In this document: piece after piece, positions 1 through 9,600 of the stretch
Position numbering within the stretch: the first letter of the stretch is position 1
Layout of the letters: each line of letters begins with the position of its first letter
NCBI GenBank assembly: GCA_015143735.1
Contig: VKHC01000135.1
Span: 1 to 17,662, forward strand
Direction: 5' to 3'
DNA: 17,662 nucleotides
DNA from: Synura sp. LO234KE
Lineage: Eukaryota; Sar; Synurophyceae; Synurales; Mallomonadaceae
Notes under the pieces: model-generated
What the model saw: the letters and a program-made list of their open reading frames with translations, nothing else
The model's database searches: none
Told to the model about the DNA's origin: nothing
Translations under genes and position numbers: made by a program

Positions 1-424
1 GGGGGTGCGGTAATCTTGTCTCACTTCTGTTAGTTTCTAACTACCCCGCCGTAATTAACTATAAGATTTTCCGGAGTGTACTCTCTTGCCTAAACTATCT
101 CCCTTGAGCAACTATCCTGACATGGCATCGTTGTAACTGGAAAGCAGAGCTGAGCAGAATACTGCGGAAGCTGATTAGCGAAGGATGAGCAGTCTTATCA
201 CAAAAGATTTCGGCGCGTGGGACTAACGCAGCAGAAATCTTAGCTCTATTAAGAAGCGTGACCATCGTCTTGCCAGGAATCGGCGAATCTCCAGTTCAAA
301 GCAATCAGGAAGCAAGATGAGTGAAGAAATGGGCGGAGTTTAGTGAAGAAAGTATATACAGATATGGATTGGGAAATATTAGGGACTTGGCTGTTATACG
401 AGTACAGGTGATTGATAGATGTTC

Positions 425-440
425 AAATCAAATTTGATTT
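425..440. repeat. Perfect 16-bp AT-rich palindrome
   Basis: The bases read AAATCAAA followed by its exact reverse complement TTTGATTT. It abuts the hairpin at 441-473, and the decamer TATACGAGTA occurs both before it (from about 395) and inside the following hairpin. It could be a protein-binding site or part of a small degenerate mobile element. Confidence 0.6.
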
Positions 441-473
441 CTATACGAGTATATCTGTACATATACTGTATAG
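441..473. repeat. 33-nt near-perfect hairpin
   Basis: The arms CTATAC-G-AGTATAT and ATATACTGTATAG pair over 13 bp with one bulged G, around the loop CTGTAC. It directly follows the 425-440 palindrome. No coding sequence overlaps it. A terminator, a miniature element end or a chance AT-rich structure are all possible. Confidence 0.6.
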
Positions 474-492
474 CGCTCTAGACTGTATGTTT

Positions 493-556
493 TACATCCA
501 CTATGAGTTGAAGTTGAAAAAGGTACATCCACTATGAGTTGAAGTTGAAAAAGGTA
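493..556. repeat. Perfect 31-bp tandem duplication
   Basis: The 31-bp unit at 493-523 beginning TACATCCACTATGAG is repeated exactly at 524-554, followed by TA of a partial third copy. There is no mismatch, which points to a recent slippage or duplication event. It lies in a non-coding stretch. Confidence 0.9.
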
Positions 557-1196
557 ATGCGCAGGCATTACTTTACTTCGATGATTGTCATCACGCAATA
601 ATACTAATTTAAGTAAGTTTAGCTCAATTTCTCAGAATTTTAGTAGTTAATTAGGATGGGCAGTTAACAAAAATCTAGTATTTAATCATTTTGGAAAACA
701 TTTCATTAGAATGGGTAGTAAAAATGTCAAAGAAACGACAATTAAAGTGAAAGATGGAACTCGCGCCCAAACTAAAGATTCACTCCCTTTTAACCCACTG
801 GCATTTCCGTTGCCAAGTAGAGAGCTTTAGGTGAATCGGTTGCAAGATGCGCAATAGGATGACAAAAACAGATCCCGTTTGAGCGCGTGTAAACAAATGA
901 ACCTCAGTTCTTCAAAAGGCACGCCAACACTTGATGCAAAATCATAGGGGGAAAATGACGGAGGAAGCCTAAAATGTAAATCTACCGTACACATTCAACT
1001 TGGCTAACAACGACGTGAGGGGCGAGCGTATGCCTGCCATCTATGGCTCTACGGCACACCGGCAGGCGGGAGCACTTGCGCTTGTGCTGCCAAATAGCCT
1101 GTCCTCACCGGTACCAAATAAGCGTCTCCCTTGGGGGTAAGAATGGCTCTGACGGGGTACTGGGACGCCGATGTTATCCGATCCGTTCCACGCCAC

Positions 1197-1954
1197 CTAA
1201 AACTTGAGCACGAGTTCCACCCAGAGTAGATTAACACGAGTAGGCCACGGGACGGCAGCTTCAAAGGGTTTTTCAATACAATTCACTTGTGCTGATGTAA
1301 AGTGCCGAAGAGCCCCCAAAAGCCGTATACTAAATCTACCACAATAGCTTGGAGATGAAGCTGCCACGCTTTTGGGAGAACCCCAGCGGCGTGACATATT
1401 AGGTCCCAAGAAGACCAAATAAATTTTCCCAGAGTTTTAGCCCCCAGCGATCCGCTAATTCAGTATGGCGTAGCTTGTCCTGTGATATGCGAGAATTGTG
1501 GTAGAATTTCTGTTCATCATTCTCATATCCTACCACATAAGCATGCCAAGAATCGGGTTGATGACATAACGTGAATGAGGCATGTATTTAGCTAAGCTCT
1601 CATCAGCGCTAATTGTCTTTGGTTTGGACAGTCCTCCATCCGAATGTAACGTGACTAGTGTCAATTTCCCCAGATCCTTAACGTGACTAGAGTCAATATC
1701 CGCTACGGACTTGAGCTCATAACTATTCACAGTATTCAGATTTGTTGATTCTGACTCGACCGAGAATTCAAGGCAAAAACTTTCTTTGTTTAAGTGATTC
1801 CGAGCGCCAGCCATAGGCGTCCAACGACTAGAGCCACGCATCTTCCAAAAAGTGGCAAGTGGAAAACTCCGCGATTGTCTATTGAAGGTATCGCTGATAT
1901 CATAGTTCCTTGTCGGAGCATATCAAGATATCTCTGATTCCCCTCAGGTAGCAT
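1197..1954 (-). pseudogene. Unrecognised decayed or intron-rich gene
   Basis: Four successive minus-strand frames overlap and read as natural protein, but none is long. Frame one is 1954-1790, starting at an ATG with MLPEGNQRYLDML. Frame two is 1922-1530 and includes SRYVINPILGML. Frame three is 1587-1399 and includes DSWHAYVVGYENDEQ and DRWGLKLWENL. Frame four is about 1420-1197. This pattern fits a gene broken by frameshifts, or an intron-containing gene whose junctions I could not fix. I recognise no family. The ATG at 1954 lies 47 bp from the ATG of a plus-strand candidate at 2002, so the two may share a promoter. Chance frames in low-stop sequence remain an alternative. Confidence 0.3.
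1646..1697. repeat. Short direct repeat, 33-bp spacing
   Basis: TAACGTGACTAGTGTCAAT at about 1646 recurs as TAACGTGACTAGAGTCAAT at about 1679 with one mismatch. The 33-bp spacing is a multiple of three, so if the second minus-strand frame is coding the repeat would preserve it. Confidence 0.7.
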
Positions 1955-2001
1955 AATATTTGTAGAACCCTAGTTAACGTGTTTTGAGTCTTCAATTTTT
2001 A

Positions 2002-2538
2002 ATGAAATTTGCGGATTTGCCGCCGAGGTTTGAGTTAAGTGGCGAGTCCAAACGAAAATATTGTGGTGGTGTTGCGTTCTGGATTCTTGATGGCGCTGGG
2101 AATCGTCTCAACTCCACCAAGTAGAAACACAGTTACTGTAATAGGCCAAAGATTTCGGCTTGGCAATTCCATCGGGCGAATTTTTTGGATACCCGGGAAG
2201 CCGGGGATGATAGCGCCTGTGATTTTGATGATTTAGATAACAAGGATCTAGATGCCATTTGGTATGTATTCTGAGGCAAATATGGTAAGAATCGGAGTGG
2301 AGGAAATCTTAAATGCGGCTGGTGCTAAGCTCGGCGATTATTGTAAACTACTCTTGAGCCTGAAGTATTCAGACCTGGAACTATTATTATTCCAAAAGAG
2401 GCGAGGAAGGACATTGTTGTTGCCTGTCGCATTTCTTTTGTTACGCACATACTACCGGCGCTCCGGGTACCTCAGGCGGCAGTCAGCAATCTACTCCGTC
2501 ACCGAGCTCGTCATCGTGTATATGGACAGTGGTTATGA
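2002..2538 (+). pseudogene. Unrecognised gene candidate with in-frame stops
   Basis: From the ATG at 2002 one frame gives 40 codons starting MKFADLPPRFELSGESKRKY, then a TAG at 2122. The same frame continues for about 49 codons with an acidic stretch (DDSACDFDDLDNKDLDAIW) to a TGA at 2272. Two further TAA codons follow, then a clean run including PKEARKDIVVACRISF to a TGA at 2536. A strong donor-like GTATGT lies at the second stop, so introns may remove some stops, but I could not build a consistent spliced model. The other two frames are also fairly open over 2340-2560. It may be a real multi-exon gene convergent with the capping protein gene, or a pseudogene. No family recognised. Confidence 0.3.
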
Positions 2539-2837
2539 AGGAGTGTGCTGATTCTTCTTCATGCCGACCTGTTATTCCTGCTTGACACTTCTGCGCCCCA
2601 TACTATCAATCATATAACAATAAAACTTTTGCAAGATGTTAAGCTCCAAGGAGATTGTAATGCACTCAACAAAAGTATTTCCATTACTTGAGTCAATTTC
2701 AGTAAAAAGGCTCAAAACGTAGTGTTTATAAGAACCATCCATAATGTTAGGGTGCGCCAGACTTTTCCGTCTACAGTACTCCCCTCCCTCCCATACAACA
2801 CATTCAATTACGCATCTACCCTCGGCCAGGTCAATCT

Positions 2838-3994
2838 TCAATCTTCACCAGCTTCAACTGGTTTGCTCTTTCCATGCAGCAGTACGGCAGCATTCAGCAC
2901 GTTGATATGCCCAGCGGATTGCTTGGGTGCGAGAGGAGTGGGGGAACGAATACTGTTGACTATCTCCCGTGTCTTCATCAGGTAAAGCTCATTCATATGA
3001 CTCCGGATCTCCGACTCCATTGTTTCGATCATTCGGCCGATGTTGGCTATATGCGTTTTGGTCTCATTTACCACCGAAGTTGATTCACTCTAAACACCCA
3101 GCGCCAGCCAACCAACCGAAAAGTAAAAAGACAAGTAAGATACAGTAAAAAAGGGAAAAAAACTTCTACCTTTCTGGACAACGTCCCAGACATGTCGGTG
3201 AGACCAACATCTTGTTTTTCAACCACCATGTTAAGGAGCACCGTGGTTACAAGCGTATATTTCGCCTTTGAGGCGCCCTCGTCCTCCTGCACCTCAACTA
3301 CGTGGATGGAATCCCAAGAACCATGCTTGACGTAGTTATTATCTTTCACACCTATATACACAGCGGGAAATTCAGCGAATAACTATTTGAGTACTCTATT
3401 CACACGTACTCTTTTTAATTAAAAAACAACCCGCGAATCCCAAGTCGAGGTCCCATAAGTAAACAGATGAGACTCCACCTTCGAAATAGAGCTCACGATA
3501 TGTATCAAACAGTTCATTCGCCTCAATTTCCATCAAACGCAGTTTCTCTGAAGGAGCAAATCCGTCATCGAGGTCTGGATAATATTTATTTGTCCATGGC
3601 GACCTAAAACAAAAAATCGTTACAATTGTGATCACATTTAGTATTCAGCCAACCGATATGAGTCTGCATCTCTATTGTAATCACTTAATATAAATTTTCT
3701 CCCCTTGAACAATAAAATGTTTATCTTTGGGTAATACTACAATATGATTTCATGAAGAAAATATTTACACTGTCATCTATTGCTTCTTGCAATGGCTGAT
3801 CGATTCTTTGCAACAACTCGTCTACTTTATCAGGAATAAGATTCAGTAACCCCCGTAAATTCTTCTCGACATCGCTTGGAGGAAGCCTTCTCATTAAGGA
3901 CAGACTGCATGCAATAAGATCATCCTAAAAAATGAATGAAAGCGATATGAATAAGGATATTTAATAAATGCTCGCGCACTACATGATGAGCCAT
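2838..3994 (-). CDS. F-actin-capping protein subunit beta, six exons
   Basis: This subunit pairs with the alpha subunit to cap barbed ends of actin filaments in the cytoplasm. My model is complement(join(2838..3089, 3170..3351, 3410..3603, 3654..3703, 3769..3924, 3983..3994)), giving 281 residues; family members are usually about 270-280. All five introns are GT-AG, 50-80 nt, and phases agree across every junction. Family landmarks run in order: [11 protein letters not shown] near the start, [52 protein letters not shown], then [13 protein letters not shown] and REIVNSIRS. The C-terminal tail after NSIRS is divergent but keeps a hydrophobic stretch ([10 protein letters not shown]) where the actin-binding tentacle sits. 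The first exon encodes only MAHH and is the least certain part. The start faces the methyltransferase gene. A gene symbol such as CAP2 or CAPZB depends on lineage. Confidence 0.93.
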
Positions 3995-4108
3995 TCGTAT
4001 TTGATATAACGCTACTTAGAACTTCGGTCGATGATGTCAAGATATATATGTAAAATGAAATGCAGCTTTGTGCTTGTTTTGCGCTCGGGTAATTCTTGCA
4101 GCCTAAAT
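3995..4108. promoter_or_regulatory. Probable bidirectional promoter, capping protein / methyltransferase
   Basis: The capping protein ATG at 3994 (minus) and the first methyltransferase ATG at 4031 (plus) are only 36 bp apart. They are 114 bp apart if the methyltransferase starts at 4109. No other space exists for either 5' control region, so shared control is inferred. I see no clear TATA box; ATATATAT-like sequence at 4040-4047 falls inside the longer reading frame. Confidence 0.5.
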
Positions 4109-5029
4109 ATGTCTATACCAGTTAGGAAAAGGAAAAATTTCTACGGTAACTACGGTAAATATTACGGTTTCAGAGGTGAAGATAAACGCGTTCAGCTCCT
4201 TGAACCCTTCAGTAACTATATTAAGTCAAAGCGATGCCTGGATATAGGTTGTAACGAAGGAAAATTTGTTCTGGATATTGCTCGTAAGTATGTGCCTCAA
4301 CGAATTCTTGGTATTGATAAAGATGAGGCACTTATTAGGGAAGCGAATGGTCACTTGTCTAATTTGAAATTATCCTTTACTAATACCACAAGCTTTGCTC
4401 CAAGGTCAATCATTATCAGTCAAACCGGAAAGGATTCCTATCCTTTGAACATCGAATTTTTATGCGCGGATTTTTTTGAATACGGTTCTAGGCAAAGATT
4501 TGAAACTATTTTCTGCTTAAGCGTAGCCAAATGGATACACCTGAACCTCGGGGATGAAGGAATAATGTCATTTTTTCGCTTGGTGTTTGATTCTCTTGTC
4601 GATGGCGGTGCGTTCATATTTGAATACCAGCCTTGGAAATCTTATAAGAACAAAAGGAGGTTAAATCAGTCCACTATGGAGTCATTTAAAAATATTAAAC
4701 GTAAACCAGAGGATTTTGAGCGAGTACTAGTTGATGAAATTGGATTCCATAAACTGGGTAGCCTCGGTCCATCTATTGAGGAAGCTAGTGGATATAATCG
4801 ACCTATATTAGTATTGCAAAAGAATTTGTCACTAGTTGAGCGTCCGTCTTTGGAAACCCCTGCGTCTGAACATAAAAGTGTCGACAGTATCTCGCGAGAA
4901 CTTGATATTCCTGTCTCCTCACGCGAATCTGGAGAGTCCAAGGTCGACAGAGTGTCCATATCGACTGAGAATGCAGAGAGGAGAAAAAGCAGAAAAAGTA
5001 AGAGGAAGAGATGCGCTGATACATCTTGA
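4031..5029 (+). CDS. Bin3/MePCE-type RNA 5' cap methyltransferase
   Basis: It is predicted to use S-adenosylmethionine to methylate the 5' gamma-phosphate of small RNAs; the known targets in this family are 7SK and U6. The open frame is 332 codons. Visible family features: GNYGKYYGFR (39-48), the SAM-binding motif LDIGCNEG (70-77), acidic GIDKD (94-98), CADFFE (145-150), SVAKWIHLNLGDEG (164-177), the diagnostic EYQPWKSY (198-205), and near the end IGFHKLGSLG followed by SGYNRPILVLQK. A Ser/Lys/Arg-rich tail of about 60 residues follows the domain. Conservation begins near Met27 (base 4109, MSIPVRKRKNFYGNY), which I think is the likelier start; the first 26 residues are Cys-rich and unlike the family. 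No intron is needed. It is transcribed away from the capping protein gene. The RNA target here is unknown. Confidence 0.92.
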   Translation: MMSRYICKMKCSFVLVLRSGNSCSLNMSIPVRKRKNFYGNYGKYYGFRGEDKRVQLLEPFSNYIKSKRCLDIGCNEGKFVLDIARKYVPQRILGIDKDEALIREANGHLSNLKLSFTNTTSFAPRSIIISQTGKDSYPLNIEFLCADFFEYGSRQRFETIFCLSVAKWIHLNLGDEGIMSFFRLVFDSLVDGGAFIFEYQPWKSYKNKRRLNQSTMESFKNIKRKPEDFERVLVDEIGFHKLGSLGPSIEEASGYNRPILVLQKNLSLVERPSLETPASEHKSVDSISRELDIPVSSRESGESKVDRVSISTENAERRKSRKSKRKRCADTS

Positions 5030-6193
5030 CAGCAATTACCAACTTACGATGTGTTGGCATCGGCTGGTTCTGTACTACCACAACGCCTCAGGGAGGAGGG
5101 GAAATATGCGGCCGTAGCGAGTGAGGTTGTGGTACCGCAACGCCAACTACCTAATTGCTGCGTTTTTGCGCCGAATTGGGTTCCGACTTCTAGTTGATCT
5201 TGTCAATACCTGCTTAGTTCACTAAGAGATGGTATTATCGTTTTGAGTGAGGTTGATTTTTCTTGAGGACTTGAAGAACCTATTTAAGTCCATCTATATT
5301 TGATTGGATCATATGAGGTCTGCCTTCGTCAAGAACGAATAGTTTTTTTAATTTGAGTACCGAACTAAACCAACACTAGATGCGAAAATTTTATCGTTGT
5401 TATTCTAATGAGGGAGGAAGGTCAAAGTGTTTGACAGGAGTCGTGGTCCAAGAACTACAAGGAGGAGAAGAAATCCGCGGCAGCCAGCACCTCTATTAAA
5501 ACTAGCAGCCACTCTTACCCACTATCACGCGCTCAATTTGTTCAAGCACCCACGTGGCCGAGCAGAGTGGAGAATCACTAGGTTACTACTTCTCCTTCAC
5601 CTGGTGAACGGGTACCACCAGTCAAATGAACATACACTAAGCAATACTCCTCTAAAAAAACAATACTCCTCTTAAAAGGAAGAATATGAACTTTTTACTA
5701 CCAATAAGGCTCCCAGTCACACTGAAGGAGAGAGTAGTGGTGTGAGAGGAAGAAAAGAACGCTTATACTCCGATTCTAGAATCCGCTATCATAGTCGCTT
5801 CGTAAGAAATCCATCAGTGTACTTATCTAGTTAATAGCAGGTGTGCACGTACTTAAATTGCAACACTTGCCCCTGCTCGGTAAATAGATGAAGTGCATGT
5901 TGAGCATAGTTTGCTAAGCGAAATACTTTTTCTGGTGAAAAAATAGTCTGGCTAAGTCCTAAGAAGAAGCTTATTGCATAAGACTGTTTTGTCAAACTCT
6001 CTCGGATTCACTTATTATAGAGTAAAACGTAATAACCAGTATATACCGGGATCAATTTACGTTGAGTTTCTCCACTTAAGAGATTACGGAGACTGAAAAT
6101 ATGAAACCGCAATTATCCATTGCATTTTTGGACTATAACTCCGCAAATTATTTAGCTACTAATTATCTATTTTAGCTTCTAATTATTTAGCTT
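5030..6193. other. Intergenic stretch with no supported gene
   Basis: The sequence after the methyltransferase is mixed composition with many stops. A short frame at 5427-5675 is Arg-rich and matches nothing I know. Bases 5055-5140 contain related ACCACAACGCC / ACCGCAACGCC words and an inverted GTTGTGGT, suggesting a small degenerate repeat. A GGCCGAGCAGAG word near 5553 resembles a tRNA A box, but no matching B box or cloverleaf follows. Confidence 0.5.
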
Positions 6194-6198
6194 CTAAT
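6146..6198. repeat. Short AT-rich tandem repeat, three copies
   Basis: AATTATTTAGCTACT (6146-6160), AATTATCTATTTTAGCTTCT (6161-6180) and AATTATTTAGCTTCT (6181-6195) form three imperfect copies of a 15-nt unit, the middle one with a 5-nt insertion. It lies just beyond the stop of the possible small minus-strand frame. Confidence 0.75.
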
Positions 6199-6403
6199 GA
6201 GCGGTGATAAAAGCGAACCTTTCTAGAAAATTTAATTGCATTTGGTAAATTACAGTTTTTAGAATTTGTTTCTTTGCGATGCTCGCAACCGTAACTCTAC
6301 TGTGTTCTTCATTTACTTTACCTTTGTGTTTCTTAATAACCCTCAAGATTTTGCTTATACTATCGTTGAGATCAACTAGAACCCTGTCCAATTTTCTTTT
6401 CAT
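6194..6403 (-). CDS. Possible small coiled-coil protein or terminal exon
   Basis: This 69-residue frame starts MKRKLDRVLVDLNDSISKIL and stays charged and helical (VIKKHKGKVNEEHSRVTVA), with heptad-like spacing of hydrophobic residues over the first half. The composition looks like real protein, and the antisense frame is simply its hydrophobic shadow. A TGA closes the frame shortly upstream, so this is either a very small gene or the last exon of one whose other exons I could not find. I do not recognise the family. It lies next to the 5' edge of the broken retroelement region, so it could also be a fragment of that. Confidence 0.3.
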   Translation of the reverse strand: MKRKLDRVLVDLNDSISKILRVIKKHKGKVNEEHSRVTVASIAKKQILKTVIYQMQLNFLERFAFITAH

Positions 6404-6560
6404 GTTCCGCAGATTCCTTCACCGATTTTTCACAATTGATCGAGACCAGGTATGTACGTCGTTGATTCTCAAGGTCACCGTACCATACACGGTCGCATAC
6501 CATGAAAAAGCATTGTATTATGGTATGAGAACGGTCAAACCACAAAGTCTCACCCTTGCT

Positions 6561-6650
6561 GCCCCTGAGACATATCGGTCGCACTCTCTGAAGCGGGCCT
6601 CCGTTTTTTTTTAAATTTCTAATGGTGGGCCTCCGTTGTCTCTCAGGGGC
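6561..6650. repeat. 10-bp inverted repeat enclosing a duplicated 11-mer
   Basis: GCCCCTGAGA at 6561-6570 is the exact reverse complement of TCTCAGGGGC at 6641-6650. Between them GGGCCTCCGTT occurs twice, at 6595-6605 and 6627-6637, around a run of T. The structure sits exactly where the pyrimidine-rich broken region begins, so it may mark an element boundary. Confidence 0.55.
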
Positions 6651-9600
6651 TGCTCTCCTAACCCGACTCATATGAGCAGAAGGACAGTCTACGTTCAACT
6701 TCACTGCCATTCTGGTTTCTCCCCTGCACTTCGTCCAAAGAGCGGGCACTTTTCGCATCTCTCTCTGCGTCCTTCGCACCAACGACGACCACGTCACTCA
6801 AACCGTTCCTTTACCAAGTGGAGATATCCTCCAAGGAGATTCGCCCCACGTTCTGCTTCTTGCCGGCCTCGTGCCGGGTCTAATGGAGACTAACCCTGAA
6901 CTAGATGTCCGCGATTTAGACATATACTTTCCTGATCGGTCTCTCGTCAAATCCTTCCGGTCGCCACCCAATGAAGTCGCGGAGTGCCTCAAGGAAGTCG
7001 GCCATCTCCGTCTCACCCAATCCACACGAGTTTGCTAAGCTTCCGCGCCCTCTGCGCTACATTCGCAATTGCTTTTGGAATCGGCGCTGGGCACGGCGTT
7101 CGCCTGCGCTTATGCGAGCTCGGGCGTCTTTCAGACAAAACTCTGCTTCACCACCTCTGGGTCACTGTTCAAGACCCCATCACGTTTCTTCCTCTCTCGG
7201 ATCGTGTTTCCTCGGTTCTCTCTCTCAATTACTGGGTCTGGTCGGACCTATACACGGAATTCCTGCTCCTGGTTCCTCTCGAAGCGCGCATTTTGGACAC
7301 TAAGTGGGCCGACGCTCAACTTGATCGTGACCTCTACCAAGCCTCCCGTCTCCTCCCTCCTCGCTGAAAGGATGTGACTCTTCGGTTTGCTTACTCTCAA
7401 GGTACTATACTTATCGGGCCAGTCACCAGGCGCCCGCGGCCACTGTGAGCGTCTTTTTCACGAGCGGCACTGGACGTTGGGCCATAATGCCTGCAAAGTC
7501 GCCACAACAGACAAGGAACGCAATTCCCTTCTCACAAGTCAGCTCTGCGCATCGGACTCCGCTGCGGCAGACGACAAATATGACAACCTCTTTCGTTCCT
7601 GCTAGCACCCTCTCCTCTGTCAAGCTCGCTCCGAGTCCGATCGTCTCCTACTCACTACCCCATTACCGACTGTTCTTGACCGTCGCCTCTTCCCCATTCT
7701 CCTCCTTCTTGTTAAAGAGGAAAACAGCCTCCAACTCGGCATGGGCAACTAAAACTCCACTCAGATCACAATATTAGATCAGATGCTGATTCACCCTTCT
7801 GACACAATGGAAGCCCTGAGTGAAAGTCTACTCGCTCTGAGCAACTACTTGGTCAACAGGACTGACTTCACTCGGGCCGCTCGAGAATATGCGGCCTGCT
7901 ATAGCATTCTTTCCGCGACTCCAGAGGCAAACCCCGCACACTTTGAGCCCTCCAGCGCCGGTGCTTCAAACCCCGTCTTCATGCTGCGTCCGCGCCAACG
8001 GTCTTCTATGCGGTACGCCTCGGTCACTTCCCGGGAACCTACACCTCTTGGTCGAAAGCCCAGACTCAGACCGTCGGCATACATGCTGTTATCAAGCGGT
8101 TCTCCTCGTGGACGAAAGCCGAGGCCTACTTGTGGCCAACTCCAAGGGACCCGGGGACCCCCTTTTGAACAACCTCACGACGCACATCTTGAAGATGGAT
8201 CTGCGGTTCATCAGTGGCGAACAAGCGCATAATTGCCCACATTCAAGCCCTTGTCGACTAGGTGACAACTCCACCTCCATTTTCTGGACTCAGGGCCACA
8301 CCAACGCAGATAACCCCTTGGCCAAAGGAAATGCGGAGGGGGATAGGTTTGCTTAGGTGCTGCACATCGCCTTGAGATGATGACTAGGTCCTTCACTCCC
8401 CTCAAATATCTCCAAACATTACCCGCGAGCGCCGGTCTTCCTTCAAGCACCATGCCTTCTCTACGCCAAAGCCGCCGGCCGAGACGTTCGCCCCCGTCGC
8501 ATGGATTTGCCTGCCTCGTTTTGACTGCCAGTACTTGCTTGGTACATCGAGGGTGGTATTTTCTCGGTCTGTATTGATTCAATCGGTTTAATCTATCTTA
8601 CTGACTGTGCAATTAACTAAAATGGATTTTTGGCACCATACTGGCTGACTGCTTTCTTCTATGATGCCTTCACCTCACCTTTACTCTCGCAAGTTTCACG
8701 AGGCGTTCCATTATTCAATATAAGTAGAAATACATCAGTGAATCTCGTCTCCATTCGACTCTGCCCAACAATATGCTTTCGGTTCCTCCCAACTCTCCGA
8801 ATACGTTGCCGATCAAACACCGTGGTCTGCTAATATTTGACTCCTTAATTTCCAATACGTGCATAATTCTCCAGCTGTCATTGTCGTCACGTTGGATTTG
8901 AACGCGCACATCTCCCACCGGTAAACACCGATTCACCTGGCTCTCTTCACACTGTTCAGCGGAATGGTCACGTCCTCGCAAATGCCGCGCTTCTCAACCA
9001 AGTCCAGGAAGGTTACCTGGCGTGTACTTTTTCGTTATGACCAGACGGAACCTCTCTCTACGGTACACGAGATTTACTTAAGGGTCTCCAAACGCTTGCA
9101 TTGAATTAGTCCCAACATTTCCGGGGAAGGCTGGAACACTTCTCCTCGGAGCAAAATGTATTTATTTTCCGTCTGTTTGGTGCAGAATATGAGTTCTACC
9201 CAACATAGCAGGACCTGCTCCGGAGTCTCGTCTGCTAGGATTCTTAACGTCCTCAATCGGTGGGCAGACCGATGCTACTGAAGTTCGCATCAAATTTACT
9301 ACTCCCCTTCACCTCTGACGGTCCTAGCCTCGGAGCTGACGGTGCTTGACGAGCTTCATGATGAGTTTCTTTCACTGGTCCGCAGTTCTCGTCCCATTCT
9401 CTTGCTTACGTCTTGCCTTGGAAACAGTTGTTTGATGACGGGCAGTCACCCTTGGTCTATAGTGCATATGCTTGAATGGGACAGTACGACTACGAGTGGT
9501 AGCTTTAGTTCGAACCTTACCTCTATTCCACTCTGCTTTCTCATTGTTTGCCCCCGGAACGAACGATCCTTTCACTTCGTTGGGGCGCACATCGGCTGGT

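Larger units (their letters stand above)
1..1196. other. Intergenic, no supported gene
   Basis: No open frame here looks like a protein I recognise. The stretch is AT-rich up to about 1000. It holds a 16-bp palindrome, an adjacent 33-bp hairpin and a perfect 31-bp tandem duplication, listed separately. From about 1020 composition becomes more GC-rich, and minus-strand frames appear that may belong to the decayed locus ending near 1197. Confidence 0.6.

Noticed and set aside
2572-2841. 89-codon minus-strand frame just downstream of the capping protein stop
   Set aside because: It starts within the last capping protein codons in another frame and lacks recognisable features; it is more likely 3' untranslated sequence.
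4666-5117. Several open frames on both strands over the methyltransferase 3' end
   Set aside because: They are shadows of the methyltransferase coding sequence; none shows its own motifs.
5545-5625. tRNA-like word GTGGCCGAGC followed by hairpin-forming sequence
   Set aside because: It resembles a Leu/Ser tRNA A box, but there is no GGTTCRANYCC B box at the right distance and no 7-bp acceptor stem, so a tRNA call is not supported.
6372-6797. 141-codon minus-strand open frame
   Set aside because: The translation is basic and low in structure, overlaps the better small coiled-coil frame at its end, and antisense plus-strand frames from 6676 read more naturally.
8211-8582. 123-codon minus-strand open frame
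   Set aside because: It is antisense to the pyrimidine-rich block and the RNase H-like tail; purine-rich antisense frames lack stops, and the product is Arg-rich with no recognisable motif.
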